Below are positions 45,881 through 55,499 of a DNA stretch of 64,000 bases, piece by piece. Every line of letters starts with the position of its first letter. Position 1 is the first letter of the stretch. The DNA lies in assembly GCA_015179125.1 (NCBI GenBank), contig WHVA01000593.1:1-64000 (forward strand), in the 5' to 3' direction. Position numbers and translations under genes: made by a program. The notes under the pieces were generated by a model. The model worked only from the letters and a program-made list of their open reading frames with translations. It was not told the origin of the DNA and ran no database searches. The DNA comes from Gautieria morchelliformis. Taxonomy: Eukaryota; Basidiomycota; Agaricomycetes; Gomphales; Gomphaceae.

Positions 45881-46469
45881 CACCCCGTCCTCCTATACCA
45901 GCTCGCCCACCCCAGCACCTCCGCGCCCCTCACCCCACCGCATACGCGTGCGCCCCCGCGGTTTCCGAGCTCAAGAACGTGTCAGGATCGGCGAAGTTGC
46001 CTTATGGTGCATTGGCACTCGGTGCGGAAGGGATCAAAGATTTCGGGGCTTATGCTACACAGGAGGAAATCTGACATTGAGAATGAACGCCTACCGTCAG
46101 ATCTCACTGATCCAATGTCAGAAGAAGCTAAGCCCTTCCTCTCCAATCCTATGACACCCTCTTCTGGAGATTCTCCTGTAGTGGGTTCTCACCATTAGTA
46201 CAAAGTAGCAAACAAAATTAAAACCTGCATTGAACTACATACAGTAAGCTAAGCTTGACATTGTTCCCCCCTCAGCACCCAAAATGCAAAATATAAAATG
46301 CTTGTTTTATTCGGATTTTTTAGTTCTATGCCCTAGCTATGGTCCACATAGCTTCAGATATGAAATTTCAAGCGAATCGGAGCGATATCAAGCAAGATAT
46401 CGTTGTTCGAAGTTTGCGCGCTAAAACGGAAGCAAATCCGACGCGCGCCTTAGGTACCGCAAACGGGTG
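45780..46469 (-). repeat. right long inverted repeat of Tc1-type element
   Basis: The partner of 41620-42310. The outer about 550 bp are nearly identical; the inner part differs in number of CACCCG/CACCTG hexamers. Confidence 0.88.
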
Positions 46470-46471
46470 TA

Positions 46472-47492
46472 AGACATGGGGCACGACGACATGGTATCCG
46501 TGACATGGTGCATTCGGTGTATCAGCTATCTGGTGATGTAGAGCTGTTCTCGGTGCCCGAGGGGGGATCGATGCGACGTGGTTGCAGTTTTATAACTTAG
46601 TATGGTGCTTTGCCGTCATCCGATAATTAGATTGGAAAATTGTGTAACACCGTACAGTATCCACAGCACTGTTCCATTGAATTTCATGATGGTTCCTTGC
46701 ATTGCGTGATCGACGATTCTGAGTGAAGAGAGCGTGGCCGCCAGACTAAGATACACAGCAGACCGACCCTGACTCGTCAGTTACAACGAGCAGCATGACG
46801 GACACGGACACATGTGCAGACACGGACAAGGACAACAAGCCACGACATTGTCATCTTTGCATGGTAGGCACATGTCGCCACTCGCCCCGTCCTTTCATCC
46901 ACTCCTTCATCTTTCACGGCATTCCCACGTGTTTTACCCGTCCACTCCAGAGGTCAGTTCACCTCCCCCTACATATAATTATCCTCTGACACCTGAGTGA
47001 AATTATGCACGGTCATGATGGTTCATTCTCCCAGTTGGTTGAAGAAGCTCGATCAGGGATGCTCATGCTCACCCGAGCCGTTATTTCTCTTCAGCGATAG
47101 CATCATGTAATGTGAGAGTCTGTGATGGATCAGGGACAATTCCTCACGCCGATGATAATAAAGTTCGCTCTGGCAATCCTACTCATTATATTCGTAAGTC
47201 CTAGCTCCACCTCGTCGCAGTGGTATACCATTGCGGCACGTACGTATAAATATACTTATACTATGCATATATTTACATGAGTTACTGAAAGCAAAACCAA
47301 CTCACAAGCATCGTTATCATCGTATTATAAGTGCGCTCGCTTAAATATATACTTGCACATTTACTCCTAGGCCAGCTGGAGGGGGCACACATGATCCCGG
47401 AGCTCACATCCTTGGACTGATGCTCGGATATTGGAAAAGTGGGCGAGTATGACATCTCTAGATTTGGGGTAGTCAAATAAATCTGCCAGTGT
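46472..47492. other. interval right of Tc1-type element
   Basis: About 1 kb with at most one small gene (46795-47099). Otherwise nothing recognised. Confidence 0.4.
46795..47099 (+). CDS. possible small spliced gene, unknown
   Basis: A weak candidate. ATG 46795 opens MTDTDTCADTDKDNKPRHCH, then GTAGGC at 46864 could be a donor. A Pro-rich stretch STPEVSSPPPTYNYPLTPE follows (46944-47000). The frame SEIMHGHDGSFSQLVEEARS ends with a stop near 47099. Each piece looks protein-like in composition, but the joins are not demonstrated and no family is recognised. Confidence 0.2.
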
Positions 47493-49364
47493 CTAAACCC
47501 ACCCAATCCGATAGTATCGATACACCATCTCTTCCGTTTCACAGTCACTGTAAGCATCGTGCAGAATATCTTCCTGCCTGATGATAGCTATTTCCAGAGG
47601 TATAGGCTCCATGGCAGCGTCAGCGTATGGGGACGTAGCTTCAGCCGAAGGACAAGGAATGTCAGTGTGATCGCCAGTGTCGCAAATATTGGACGACTGT
47701 GGTGGTACATTAGCATGTTGACTCAGCTTACGTGATGAAATGATATCTGCAGCAGGTCGAAAAACCTCTTCCACAGAACGGGATTCGACAGCATGTGTAC
47801 GCCTGAGGGGGATAATAAGATGGAAGAGTGCGGGTATTGGCCACTGGTCCGTGCGCAAGGGCGACGTATCACTTCGGTAAGAATGTCCTGGAGGACCTGT
47901 GGCAGGTGCCTGGATGGTATTTTGTAACGAGGGTCTTGTAGGTTTCCTCAAAAATCACTCGACACAGGCACGGACCCAGAGTGCGTGTGAATGTTCGTAA
48001 ATGATATCTGCTCCAATAATAACGTCAAAGGGTATGTCCAACTGAGATGCAATCGAAGAAGTAAAAGATGGGGTGGCTGAGGCCAGGATGTTAGCGTTAG
48101 TAGCGCGAAGCTGCTGTCGATCATGGATAAGGTCAGTCTGATCTAACACTGGATTTGAGGCTTCAGGCCGGGACTGGAAAAGCGCATCAGCATCGTTCGG
48201 CCAGTTGTTGTCTGGTACCAAACTCTCAGATGTCTCTTTACCCACCGTCTTTGGCAAGCCAGATCGTGAGCCCACATAAGGGTTTGAGATAGGATGCGCC
48301 AACGAATGGATCACGGACCAGTCCAGCGGTAGGACAACCATATTGGGGGCGCAACACGAAGTATGCGATATCCCAGTGTTATTATCATTATCCACAGGCG
48401 ATTGGGAGTTGATTGATGCAGCTGGGAAGTTGACAGCAAAGGTGAATCGTAGATTGGCGAGGACGGACGGATGAAAATCTGTCGCAAAGACCGTATCGAC
48501 AACCAGCGGCGCCTGATGAGTATCAAATGAAATTTGCTCTTCGCACTGTCGATCCCAGATTCGCTCCAACACCTTTCCGAGCACCAACGACGCTAAACCT
48601 GTTCCTGCACCCAGTTCCAATGCTCGGAAGGGTACATTGACGCGACGTTTCAGGGTGCCTAGTTGCTCCCTCGAAAATATAGAGAAGTTTGAGGGGTTCT
48701 CAGCGATCATTTCTGCGAGTATGCATGAGCCACCCCAAGTTTGTGCACCAACACTGGAGAAATCGCTTGACTCAAGAGGGGCGTCGCGGAGTATGACCGT
48801 GAATTCGTCCATTCCTTCCTCCACAGTGTTGGGAGAATCGACGCTGATGAACGAATTATGCGTGGGCGTCGACGACGAATATGAGTCGGGAATGACAGTG
48901 GGCTTGGGTACCCTACCCAGCAGCGGAAACGTCAATGTTCGTGTTACAGTCCCCGAAGCAGCCGCTCCGGCACAGATGGCAAGGAGGGAGGCTGCCTCTT
49001 CCAATGCCATTGAACTGACTCTGGAGGAGCCTGACGATTCGTCACCAACTTCGGAAAAGAGTGAGACGAAGCGTGTGAGCCATTGGATAGCGAACGAGCG
49101 TTCAAAAGCGTCAGCGCGAATCGCTGAGAGATCGTTGCTCTGTTTCTCTGCCTTCAGCTGGTAAGGGTCGAGCCTCTGGTGTGCGACGGCCGGATCACTA
49201 TAGGAATGCGAGCCAACGCTATGGCGTCGACGACTGGATCCTCTAACTTCCGGCAAATATATGTAGCGCAGAGAAGCAAGGGCGTCCCATATTTGTTTTT
49301 CAGAGCAGGTCTTCAGCAGCTTCAAGGGAGGAAGAAAGGTGGTGGGGGGCACCACATCGGTCAT
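47493..49364 (-). pseudogene. seven-beta-strand lysine methyltransferase-like gene with in-frame TGA
   Basis: A Methyltransf_16-type S-adenosylmethionine-dependent methyltransferase, likely acting on protein lysine. ATG 49364 gives MTDVVPPTTFLPPLKLLKTC; the longer open frame upstream is probably leader and repeat. Landmarks on the minus strand are WDALASLRYIYLPEV, the GGSCILAEMIAENP region, motif I ALELGAGTGLASLVLGKVLE (near 48610), VFATDFHPSVLANL, and FDVIIGADIIYEHSHALWVR (near 48000). The frame then meets TGA at 47957-47955 and continues in the same frame with LRKPTRPSLQNT, FHLIIPLRRTHAVESRSVEE and the family's C-terminal YRYYRIGWV at 47493. A single nonsense change, for example from CGA or TGG, explains this. 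A sequencing error or readthrough are alternatives. Expected length is 623 residues; the truncated form lacks the last 150 or so. Confidence 0.78.
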
Positions 49365-49392
49365 TGCCACCTGTACGGCACCAAACTGTAAT

Positions 49393-49436
49393 CTAGTTAG
49401 ACGCACACCCCACATGTGTGGTCTAAGTCTAACTAG
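49393..49436. repeat. hairpin upstream of methyltransferase
   Basis: Perfect 10-bp arms CTAGTTAGAC (49393-49402) and GTCTAACTAG (49427-49436), with further pairing of CACACC/TGTGTGG inside. It lies about 30-70 bp before the proposed start codon. Confidence 0.7.
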
Positions 49437-49609
49437 CAAATTCCTCGTGATAGGTCTATTCCGTAGTTTATTCCACGAAACTGTGTCCAGGTCAGTAGTA
49501 GTTCCCTTGACCTGTATAGCCCTTTGGTCCCCTGCTGTGTGTGGACTCTGTACGGCACTGTCCGCCGTCAAACTCCGCCACCACACGGCCCCTGGCCAAC
49601 TCGAACCAC

Positions 49610-49975
49610 ATATGCTCGTCGTCGCTGATGGCGAGCACAACACTGCCTTTATAAATAATTACTCAGACATAAAAAATATATCACAAATACGCTAAAAATC
49701 AGGAGATGACGAATATAGTTAGTTCGTCGTTCCGTCCTAAGCGCCGGTCCCGTGCTCGCCATCTGCAACGGCGAGCAGGCCGTCTACTTCAAAACTGAAT
49801 AGCTAGATAATAAAAATATATCACAAATATTCTAAAAATCGGCAGTTGACGAATACAGTCTTTCCGTCCTAAGCGCCGGTCCCGTGCTCGCCGTCTGCAA
49901 CGGCGAGCAGGCCGTCGACTTCAAAACTGAATAGCTAGATAATAAAAATATATTATAAATTTCCTAGGAATTCAG
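49610..49975. repeat. tandem repeat, about 2.5-3 units of 115-140 bp
   Basis: Units share GCAACGGCGAGCAGGCCGTC, ACTTCAAAACTGAATAGCTA, AAAAATATATCACAAATA and TCCGTCCTAAGCGCCGGTCC. Two units (about 49757 and 49873) are very similar; the first (from about 49610) is diverged. Each of the later units carries a GCTCGCC...GGCGAGC stem. Confidence 0.85.
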
Positions 49976-50163
49976 GGACGTTGAACATGGAATTCCATGG
50001 CATCGAAACCACGATCGTTCGCGAGAACGATGTGTGCGGCACCCCAAACCAGCAGAAAATCAGTAATCAATTTCACAACTGGAAGTATGAGATTACAGGT
50101 CTTGTTCCAAATAGGATTCCAAATGGTAAAGGCAGTAAGAACATACCTTGCGGGCTCTTATCG

Positions 50164-51672
50164 TCAGTTCTCGCTGGTAGACGCCTGAGATGCCTCGGGC
50201 TGTTTATTAGTGTCTTTCTTTTTCGGACCAGCCTTGGTGCTCGGCCTCTTCTTACCCGTCGCAACGCTGTTCTGCTGCTTCGCTTTACCCTTTTTGCTCT
50301 TGCTTGTGGAAGCTCCCCCAGAACTGTTCTCTTTGTCTGCTTCTTCCCCAATTCTTCGCCTCTTGTTAGAATCGCCGTTCGCATTGGACTCCAAGCTAGA
50401 GTCAGCACCTGATTCGGCAGTTCCATAGGCCTGGCGTTTGCGATGTTTAGGTGTGGCTTCGGCCTCGGCTTTCTCAAATGCGGCGTGGCGGGCATCCCAG
50501 TTGTCCTTCGATCATGTGACCCATCTGCATTGTTGCTCAGGGTCCTCGAGCGTGAGTGCCGTCTGGAGGCGACGAAGGTCGCGGAAGGAGCTGATGTCAG
50601 AGACACTGCCGAAGCGGACACCATCCGGCCAGTTGATGAGCTCCACTCCTTTATCCACTACCATAATTTTCTCATACCGCTCATAGTGCATGACAGCCTT
50701 CGGGTCTCCAGTGATTGCGACCAAGCCCTCACAAATCAGGCGGCGAATGTGGCTTTTACATTTGGCCAGGCGTCCATTATGATTAAGGACTAGACCTTCA
50801 GGATGAGTATGTAAGTCACCAGGTTCCCAGGCTGCAGAATGCTAAGGGCTTCTACCTTCAACATCACCCAAAACATAGGCCTCAAAATCTTTGATGATAT
50901 CTGCGGTGTGTCTTTTCATCCCATTCAGTAAATAACGACTGCCTTTATCAGACGCAGCACAGAACCCTTCCATCGTATGTTCCGGTTTTCCCTTCACAGC
51001 AAAAATAAATGTTTCCATATTTGTGCGAGCATTTAATACCATAAGCTACAATAAGAGCATATCAGTCATTATTCCGATCAGGTTAATTACATACCTTACC
51101 TCGTCGGAAAGTCATTCCAAAGTCAGCCGGGCATCCTGAACAACTGCATGAGTACTTGCCCGAGGGGCTGAATGCTTTTTCTCGCGCCAAATCTCGGCCT
51201 GTGTCCGCAGAAACACCTGCATACCATGGGAGAGCTTGGAGGCAAACTCGCACCCGCACAGCTGATGGAGTTCAGCCTGGATTTCTTCAAAACACATCCT
51301 TTCATCATCTGTGATGTCTGCATCAAGTGTGGAATGCAAAGTTTAAGTACAACGCATGTAAGTCGCGTGAGTACATTGCTTACCTCCTTTATGTCCGGCC
51401 AGGAACGCCTCGACCTGTTTAGCAGCATTGTATACACTCACGGCACGCTTCTGGTGGACGACATGCCCTCCTTGAAAAAACTGGTGTTGAAACCAGGACA
51501 CAGAACGATGATATTTCTTGCTGAGTCGTTTCGCTTCGTTGTCAACAATTGAGAGAACAGCATCTATCTCCTGGTTAATGGCAGCATGCTTGGACAAAGC
51601 CGCAGCACGAGCCAGCTGACGTTGGCGATATGTTAGAGCAGGGCCCTTACGCCTTTTGCCTTCACTAGGCAT
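50164..51672 (-). pseudogene. conserved basidiomycete hypothetical protein, interrupted
   Basis: Unknown function. Exon 1 at 51672 starts MPSEGKRRKGPALTYRQRQL, then SKHAAINQEIDAVLSIVD and KYHRSVSWFQHQFFQGGHVV. After an intron comes DERMCFEEIQAELHQLCG and SAPRASTHAVVQDARLTLE (51339-51115). The next exon has LNARTNMETFIFAVKG and RYLLNGMKRHTADIIKDFEA (51042-50870), then LVLNHNGRLAKCKSHIRRLI and RDLRRLQTALTLEDPEQQ (50790-50515). The frame then meets TGA at 50514-50512 and continues in the same frame with SKDNWDARHAAFEKAEAEAT and a Lys/Ser-rich nuclear-type tail to 50164. The pattern resembles a hypothetical family often found near transposons in agaricomycetes. The TGA, and an unclear join near 51112, suggest decay. 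Confidence 0.6.
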
Positions 51673-51785
51673 GATGAAGGTGAAAGGATGCGTTATCCCA
51701 AACTCCGCCCGTTAGGTAAACGCATGTATGATTGTTCTATTCATAGTTTGAATGTTATTCCAAGAAAATCCTATCTAACTAGTGT

Positions 51786-53103
51786 CTAGAGATCGCGAGC
51801 GATAGCCTCGAGAGCATTACTAGCCAACACTTTAGCCAGAGGCTTCTTAATGCCCGCTTTCTCTTCAATGGAAGAGACCAAGTGCGCTGGTGGAACTGCG
51901 AAGGCCGTGTCCATGAGCCACTGGGCCCATTTCATAGTGTCCCTGCCGCCTGGGAAGTGAACGCTATCTACCATATTGAAAAGTGTGGCAGGCACTGTGA
52001 GACACTTGTGCCGAGCTGGCTGTTGGTCAACGGCTGTATCAAGCTTGAGCTTGAGCCAGGCGTCAAATAAGGAATCTGGGATCATCGAAGGGTTCTCAAT
52101 CGCATTTGGAGTCGTTGTGGAAATGATGGTTGCGCTCCCGGATCTGGGAGCATGGGGTTTGTATCCCTTGTCCAGCTTGTTCACTGGAGATGCCGCTAAC
52201 TCCGTGGATTCTGTACAGCGTCAGTGCACAGTATTGACACTAGACATTAGATAACTTACCGACTCGGGTGTGATACCTGACCTCGACGACCCTTTTTTTC
52301 CAGTTGGAAGTCCAAGGCAAAGCAACATCGCATACAAATGTCTCTGCCAACACGATTATTGCGTGGCGGTAAGGGGAGACATTGTCCCCAGGGATTATTA
52401 CCGTGTTATGCCTGAGTCGCATGCCACTGATGTCACTAGGCACCACCTTGGGGTCGTGCTCTGGATGAGTCGCTATAAATACGCATGCTGAGCCCGTCAT
52501 GTTGTTGTAGACAGCAACCTACAATGTACATAGGGAGATGGGTGTCAAATGTAAGGATTTCCAACAAGAGAAAATCACATACGAGATCGTTTATGTCACG
52601 TAACAGATCCAAACGCACATGTGTGCGTTCATCGACGTGAAAAATCCAACCTGGTGGCATTTGGCGTGTCATTGTTGGATCCCATCTCTGTGATCCAAAC
52701 CCATAGGCGCGTCTGCGCCTCTCGCCAGCGATGGCAGCAGTAGTCAGTACTATGCCGTGGGTCTCCTGTTCTTCAATCCAGCGCTGGATATGGTCCAGAC
52801 CAAGGGACTCGATAGCCATAGCCGGCGGCCCAGGAATGTTGATGAAAGTAGCAGGCAGGTGATCATGGCCGTAAATCATTGTGGGACAAGGAGAGCTGTC
52901 AGCGAAAAGCTTGTCGATGAGGGGAGTGATCGCGTGAGTAGCTTAAGATGTGTTGTCACGTCTGTCACAAGGGCTGACGCAGCTTGAAGCACGCACGAAT
53001 CGCGACGGGAATCGCCTACATTGTGAAGGGTGGGTACGTCAATGAGAGTCTGCCCGGGGGCAATGCCGCCGCAGTGTGTGGTGAGTGGCGTGGTGCTGTT
53101 CAT
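51786..53103 (-). CDS. hypothetical protein, unknown family
   Basis: A multi-exon gene. ATG 53103 gives MNSTTPLTTHCGGIAPGQTL and ends exon 1 near VLQAASALVTD. A 50-nt intron (about 52958-52909) joins to FADSSPCPTMIYGHDHLPAT, then MAIESLGLDHIQRWIEEQET, RRRAYGFGSQRWDPTMTRQM and HVDERTHVRLDLLRDINDL. After an intron near 52575-52520 come ACVFIATHPEHDPKVVPSDI and RHAIIVLAETFVCDVALPW. After another intron near 52257-52215 the last exon has NKLDKGYKPHAPRSG and FPGGRDTMKWAQWLMDTAF, ending at 51786. No signal peptide or membrane segment seen. Not recognised. Its first exon and upstream region are duplicated just to the right (about 53215-53382). Confidence 0.6.
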
Positions 53104-53382
53104 GCCACTGAACGTCAGAACCCGATCACAGCTATATAGGTGATCCTACGTACCCGAGAGATGACGAGGCCCTCGCTTCTTCCTTTGGGCTGATTACGGA
53201 TTCCCATCCCGAAAACAAGGCGACGTCAGGTGCATGTGTGGGGACGTCAATGAGTGTTTGCCGTGGGGCAATGCTGCCGCAGTGCATCATTCGCGGCGTG
53301 GTGCTGTTGGGACCACTGAACGTCAGAACCCGATCACAGCTTTATGAGTGATCATACGTACCCGAGAGATGACGAGGCCCTC
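53018..53382. repeat. tandem duplication of a first exon and promoter region
   Basis: About 53018-53175 and 53215-53382 are direct copies. They share GACGTCAATGAG-like sequence, GGCAATGC(C/T)GCCGCAGTG, CACTGAACGTCAGAACCCGA, TACGTACCCGAGAGATGACG and AGGCCCTC. The second copy stops exactly where the gypsy LTR begins. Confidence 0.85.
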
Positions 53383-54073
53383 TGTTACGACCGATCATTT
53401 CCGGCTTCCGACTCTCAGTTCCGCCACACCTTCCGCCCCTCCAATATTTCCGCAACACATTCCGCCCCTCTGACATTTCCGACATTCCGCCCCTTGTACA
53501 TTTCCCTTGTTCTTTCGACTCTATTACTCGGACCCACCGGACCCACCTCGCCATCCATCAAAACCACATATCCGGTCACCCTTGTAGTTCGTTGTCAGAT
53601 ATGTTTTCCCGACCCCTTGTTCTTTGCCATTGTTCTACCTTACCCTGAACCCCCCTTGTAGTCCCATTGTTCCCAATTAGTTAGTTCCCACACATTGTAC
53701 TCGACTTCCGCTTCCTCCGGAATTTGCTTAGTACAACACCATTACTTGTTGCTCTGCGCTTTGTATAAAAACCCTCTCATGTATGTCTGTTATTCTCCAA
53801 TCAGATAATCACCTTCGATACTTGATTTCCTTCGCTCCATCTCCTGTTCTTAGCACAGCGAGTTTAGCAAGATCTCAGTCTCTCTCAGTCTTCCGCCTTC
53901 CGCCTTCCACCTCAGTTCCGACACAAGTTCCGACCAAACCTTTGGTCCAGTACTTTCCGACTTCCGACTCAGTTCCGAAATACTTAGGACGATAGTTCAT
54001 TGGGGGCACAACCTATAAGTTGAAGCCACTGTCCTTTCCAGTTCCGACTTAGTGGAAATCTCGATACGTAACA
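53383..54073 (+). repeat. gypsy 5' LTR
   Basis: Contains a TATAAAAA box near 53764 and a run of TTCCG pentamers (seven within 53890-53979). Confidence 0.92.
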
Positions 54074-54106
54074 GTATTATCTGATTCCCACCCGATAACT
54101 ATCACT

Positions 54107-55495
54107 ATGCCTCCTCGTACCACAGCTACTTCAGCTCGAGCAGGAGCTGTCGAAGCTCTCTCTTATTTTGGCAGTCTTAGATCCGCAGCACCAAGGCACG
54201 CGGAACCCTCCAGCAGCTCTCGTGCCGACGATGAGCTTTCCGATGCTTTTCCGCAACGATTCGAAGAAGTTCCCGACGCTAATCCCGACGAAAATCCCAA
54301 CTATGACGGGAATTCGACAAGTAGCAGCGGCGAACAAACAGCAGCGTCATTCCAACGCCCAGCTCCACCACCACCACCTCCACCAGGACCACCTCATGGC
54401 GGCCCACCCGGCGGTCCTCCACCTCCAATTCCACCTCAGATTCCCGCCAACCCAGTTCCGCCCGCGCCAGTTCCGGATCTTGCAAAAGCCATCGCCATGC
54501 TAGCTGGTCAACTCCAGCGCCCGGCCCAAGCACCACCACGCCCCAAGACAAAGGTCCGCGAACCAGATCAGTTCGACGGTTCCGACCCCAAGAAGCTTCA
54601 GCCATTTCTGGTCCAGCTTCAACTCAACTTCCGCGATCGTCCTGACGCCTTTCCCGACGACGAACGAAAGGTCAATTATGCCCTTTCCTATCTCCGAGGC
54701 ACAGCGCTCGACTATTTCGAACCCGCCCTCATGGATCCGTTCGCTCTCGTCGACTGGGCCGACGATTACCCCAATTTCATTTCCGAACTCCGCAGTAACT
54801 TCGGACCATTTGATATGGAAGCCGATGCGGAAAACGAACTCGATAAGCTTCGCATGAAAGACACTCATAAGATAGCTAAATATATCGTCACGTTTCAGCA
54901 GCTCGCTCCTCGAGTCCAATGGGGAGAAGCTGCACTCCGACGCCAGTTTTACATGGGCTTGCCATCCCGCATCAAGGATGAAATTGCCCGCGTCGGAAAA
55001 CCCGCCACTCTTACCGACCTCCGCAACCTCGCCCAATCCATCGATTCGCGCTACTGGGAAAGACACTCCGAGATTGCTCGCGAAACTTCCGCCCAGAGCA
55101 AAAACGACAAGTCTTCCGACAAGAAGTCTGATAAAGACAAGAAGAAGACTAATTCCGGAAACAACAACTCCGGAAACAACAACAACAGTTCCGGATCCAA
55201 CTCCGGCAACCGGAACAACAACAACTCCACCCCTCGCAATAACCAGGCCTCTGGTTCCAACACCAATGCCCGGAAGAGCACTCCGGACCTTTCCGACAAA
55301 CTTGGGAAGGACGGAAAACTAACCCCTGTAGAACGCCAGCGTCGCATGAACAACCTTTGCCTCTTCTGCGGCAAAGGAGGTCACGTCGCTCGCGACTGCA
55401 CTCGCGCTTCCGCCTCCGCTGCTAAGGCCAAGGGCCGCGCAGCAAAGACGGAAGAGAAATATGAAGCGGTTCCCGATGCGGATTCAAAAAAATAG
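54107..55495 (+). CDS. gypsy gag protein
   Basis: A 462-residue open frame starting 34 bp after the LTR. The N-terminal third is Pro-rich and disordered. The capsid-like core covers about residues 140-330 (FDGSDPKKLQPFLVQLQLNF, YALSYLRGTALDYFEPAL). A Ser/Asn/Lys-rich linker follows, then one CCHC zinc knuckle, CLFCGKGGHVARDC, near residue 418. Length and order fit gag of basidiomycete chromoviruses. Pol follows directly. Confidence 0.88.
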   Translation: MPPRTTATSARAGAVEALSYFGSLRSAAPRHAEPSSSSRADDELSDAFPQRFEEVPDANPDENPNYDGNSTSSSGEQTAASFQRPAPPPPPPPGPPHGGPPGGPPPPIPPQIPANPVPPAPVPDLAKAIAMLAGQLQRPAQAPPRPKTKVREPDQFDGSDPKKLQPFLVQLQLNFRDRPDAFPDDERKVNYALSYLRGTALDYFEPALMDPFALVDWADDYPNFISELRSNFGPFDMEADAENELDKLRMKDTHKIAKYIVTFQQLAPRVQWGEAALRRQFYMGLPSRIKDEIARVGKPATLTDLRNLAQSIDSRYWERHSEIARETSAQSKNDKSSDKKSDKDKKKTNSGNNNSGNNNNSSGSNSGNRNNNNSTPRNNQASGSNTNARKSTPDLSDKLGKDGKLTPVERQRRMNNLCLFCGKGGHVARDCTRASASAAKAKGRAAKTEEKYEAVPDADSKK

Positions 55496-55499
55496 TCAG

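Larger units (their letters stand above)
41620..46469 (+). mobile_element. Tc1/mariner-type element with long inverted repeats and gene cargo
   Basis: The termini are CACCCGTTTGCAGTACC at 41620 and the mirrored GGTACCGCAAACGGGTG ending at 46469, each flanked by TA (41618-41619, 46470-46471). The inverted repeats run for about 0.7 kb (41620 to about 42310, about 45780 to 46469) and differ at only a few positions. The interior holds a multi-exon DDE transposase on plus, a FunK1 kinase fragment on minus, and GC-rich proline-coding minisatellites. At 4.85 kb it is several times longer than ordinary Tc1/mariner elements. Confidence 0.88.

Noticed and set aside
45099-46154. 351-residue Pro/Ala ORF as a real proline-rich gene
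   Set aside because: All frames on both strands are open in the CACCCG-type minisatellite, so openness is not evidence. Only the segments outside the repeat look gene-like.
49364-49643. Upstream extension of the methyltransferase to 49643
   Set aside because: The extra residues run into the tandem repeat and show no family similarity; ATG 49364 gives the expected start.
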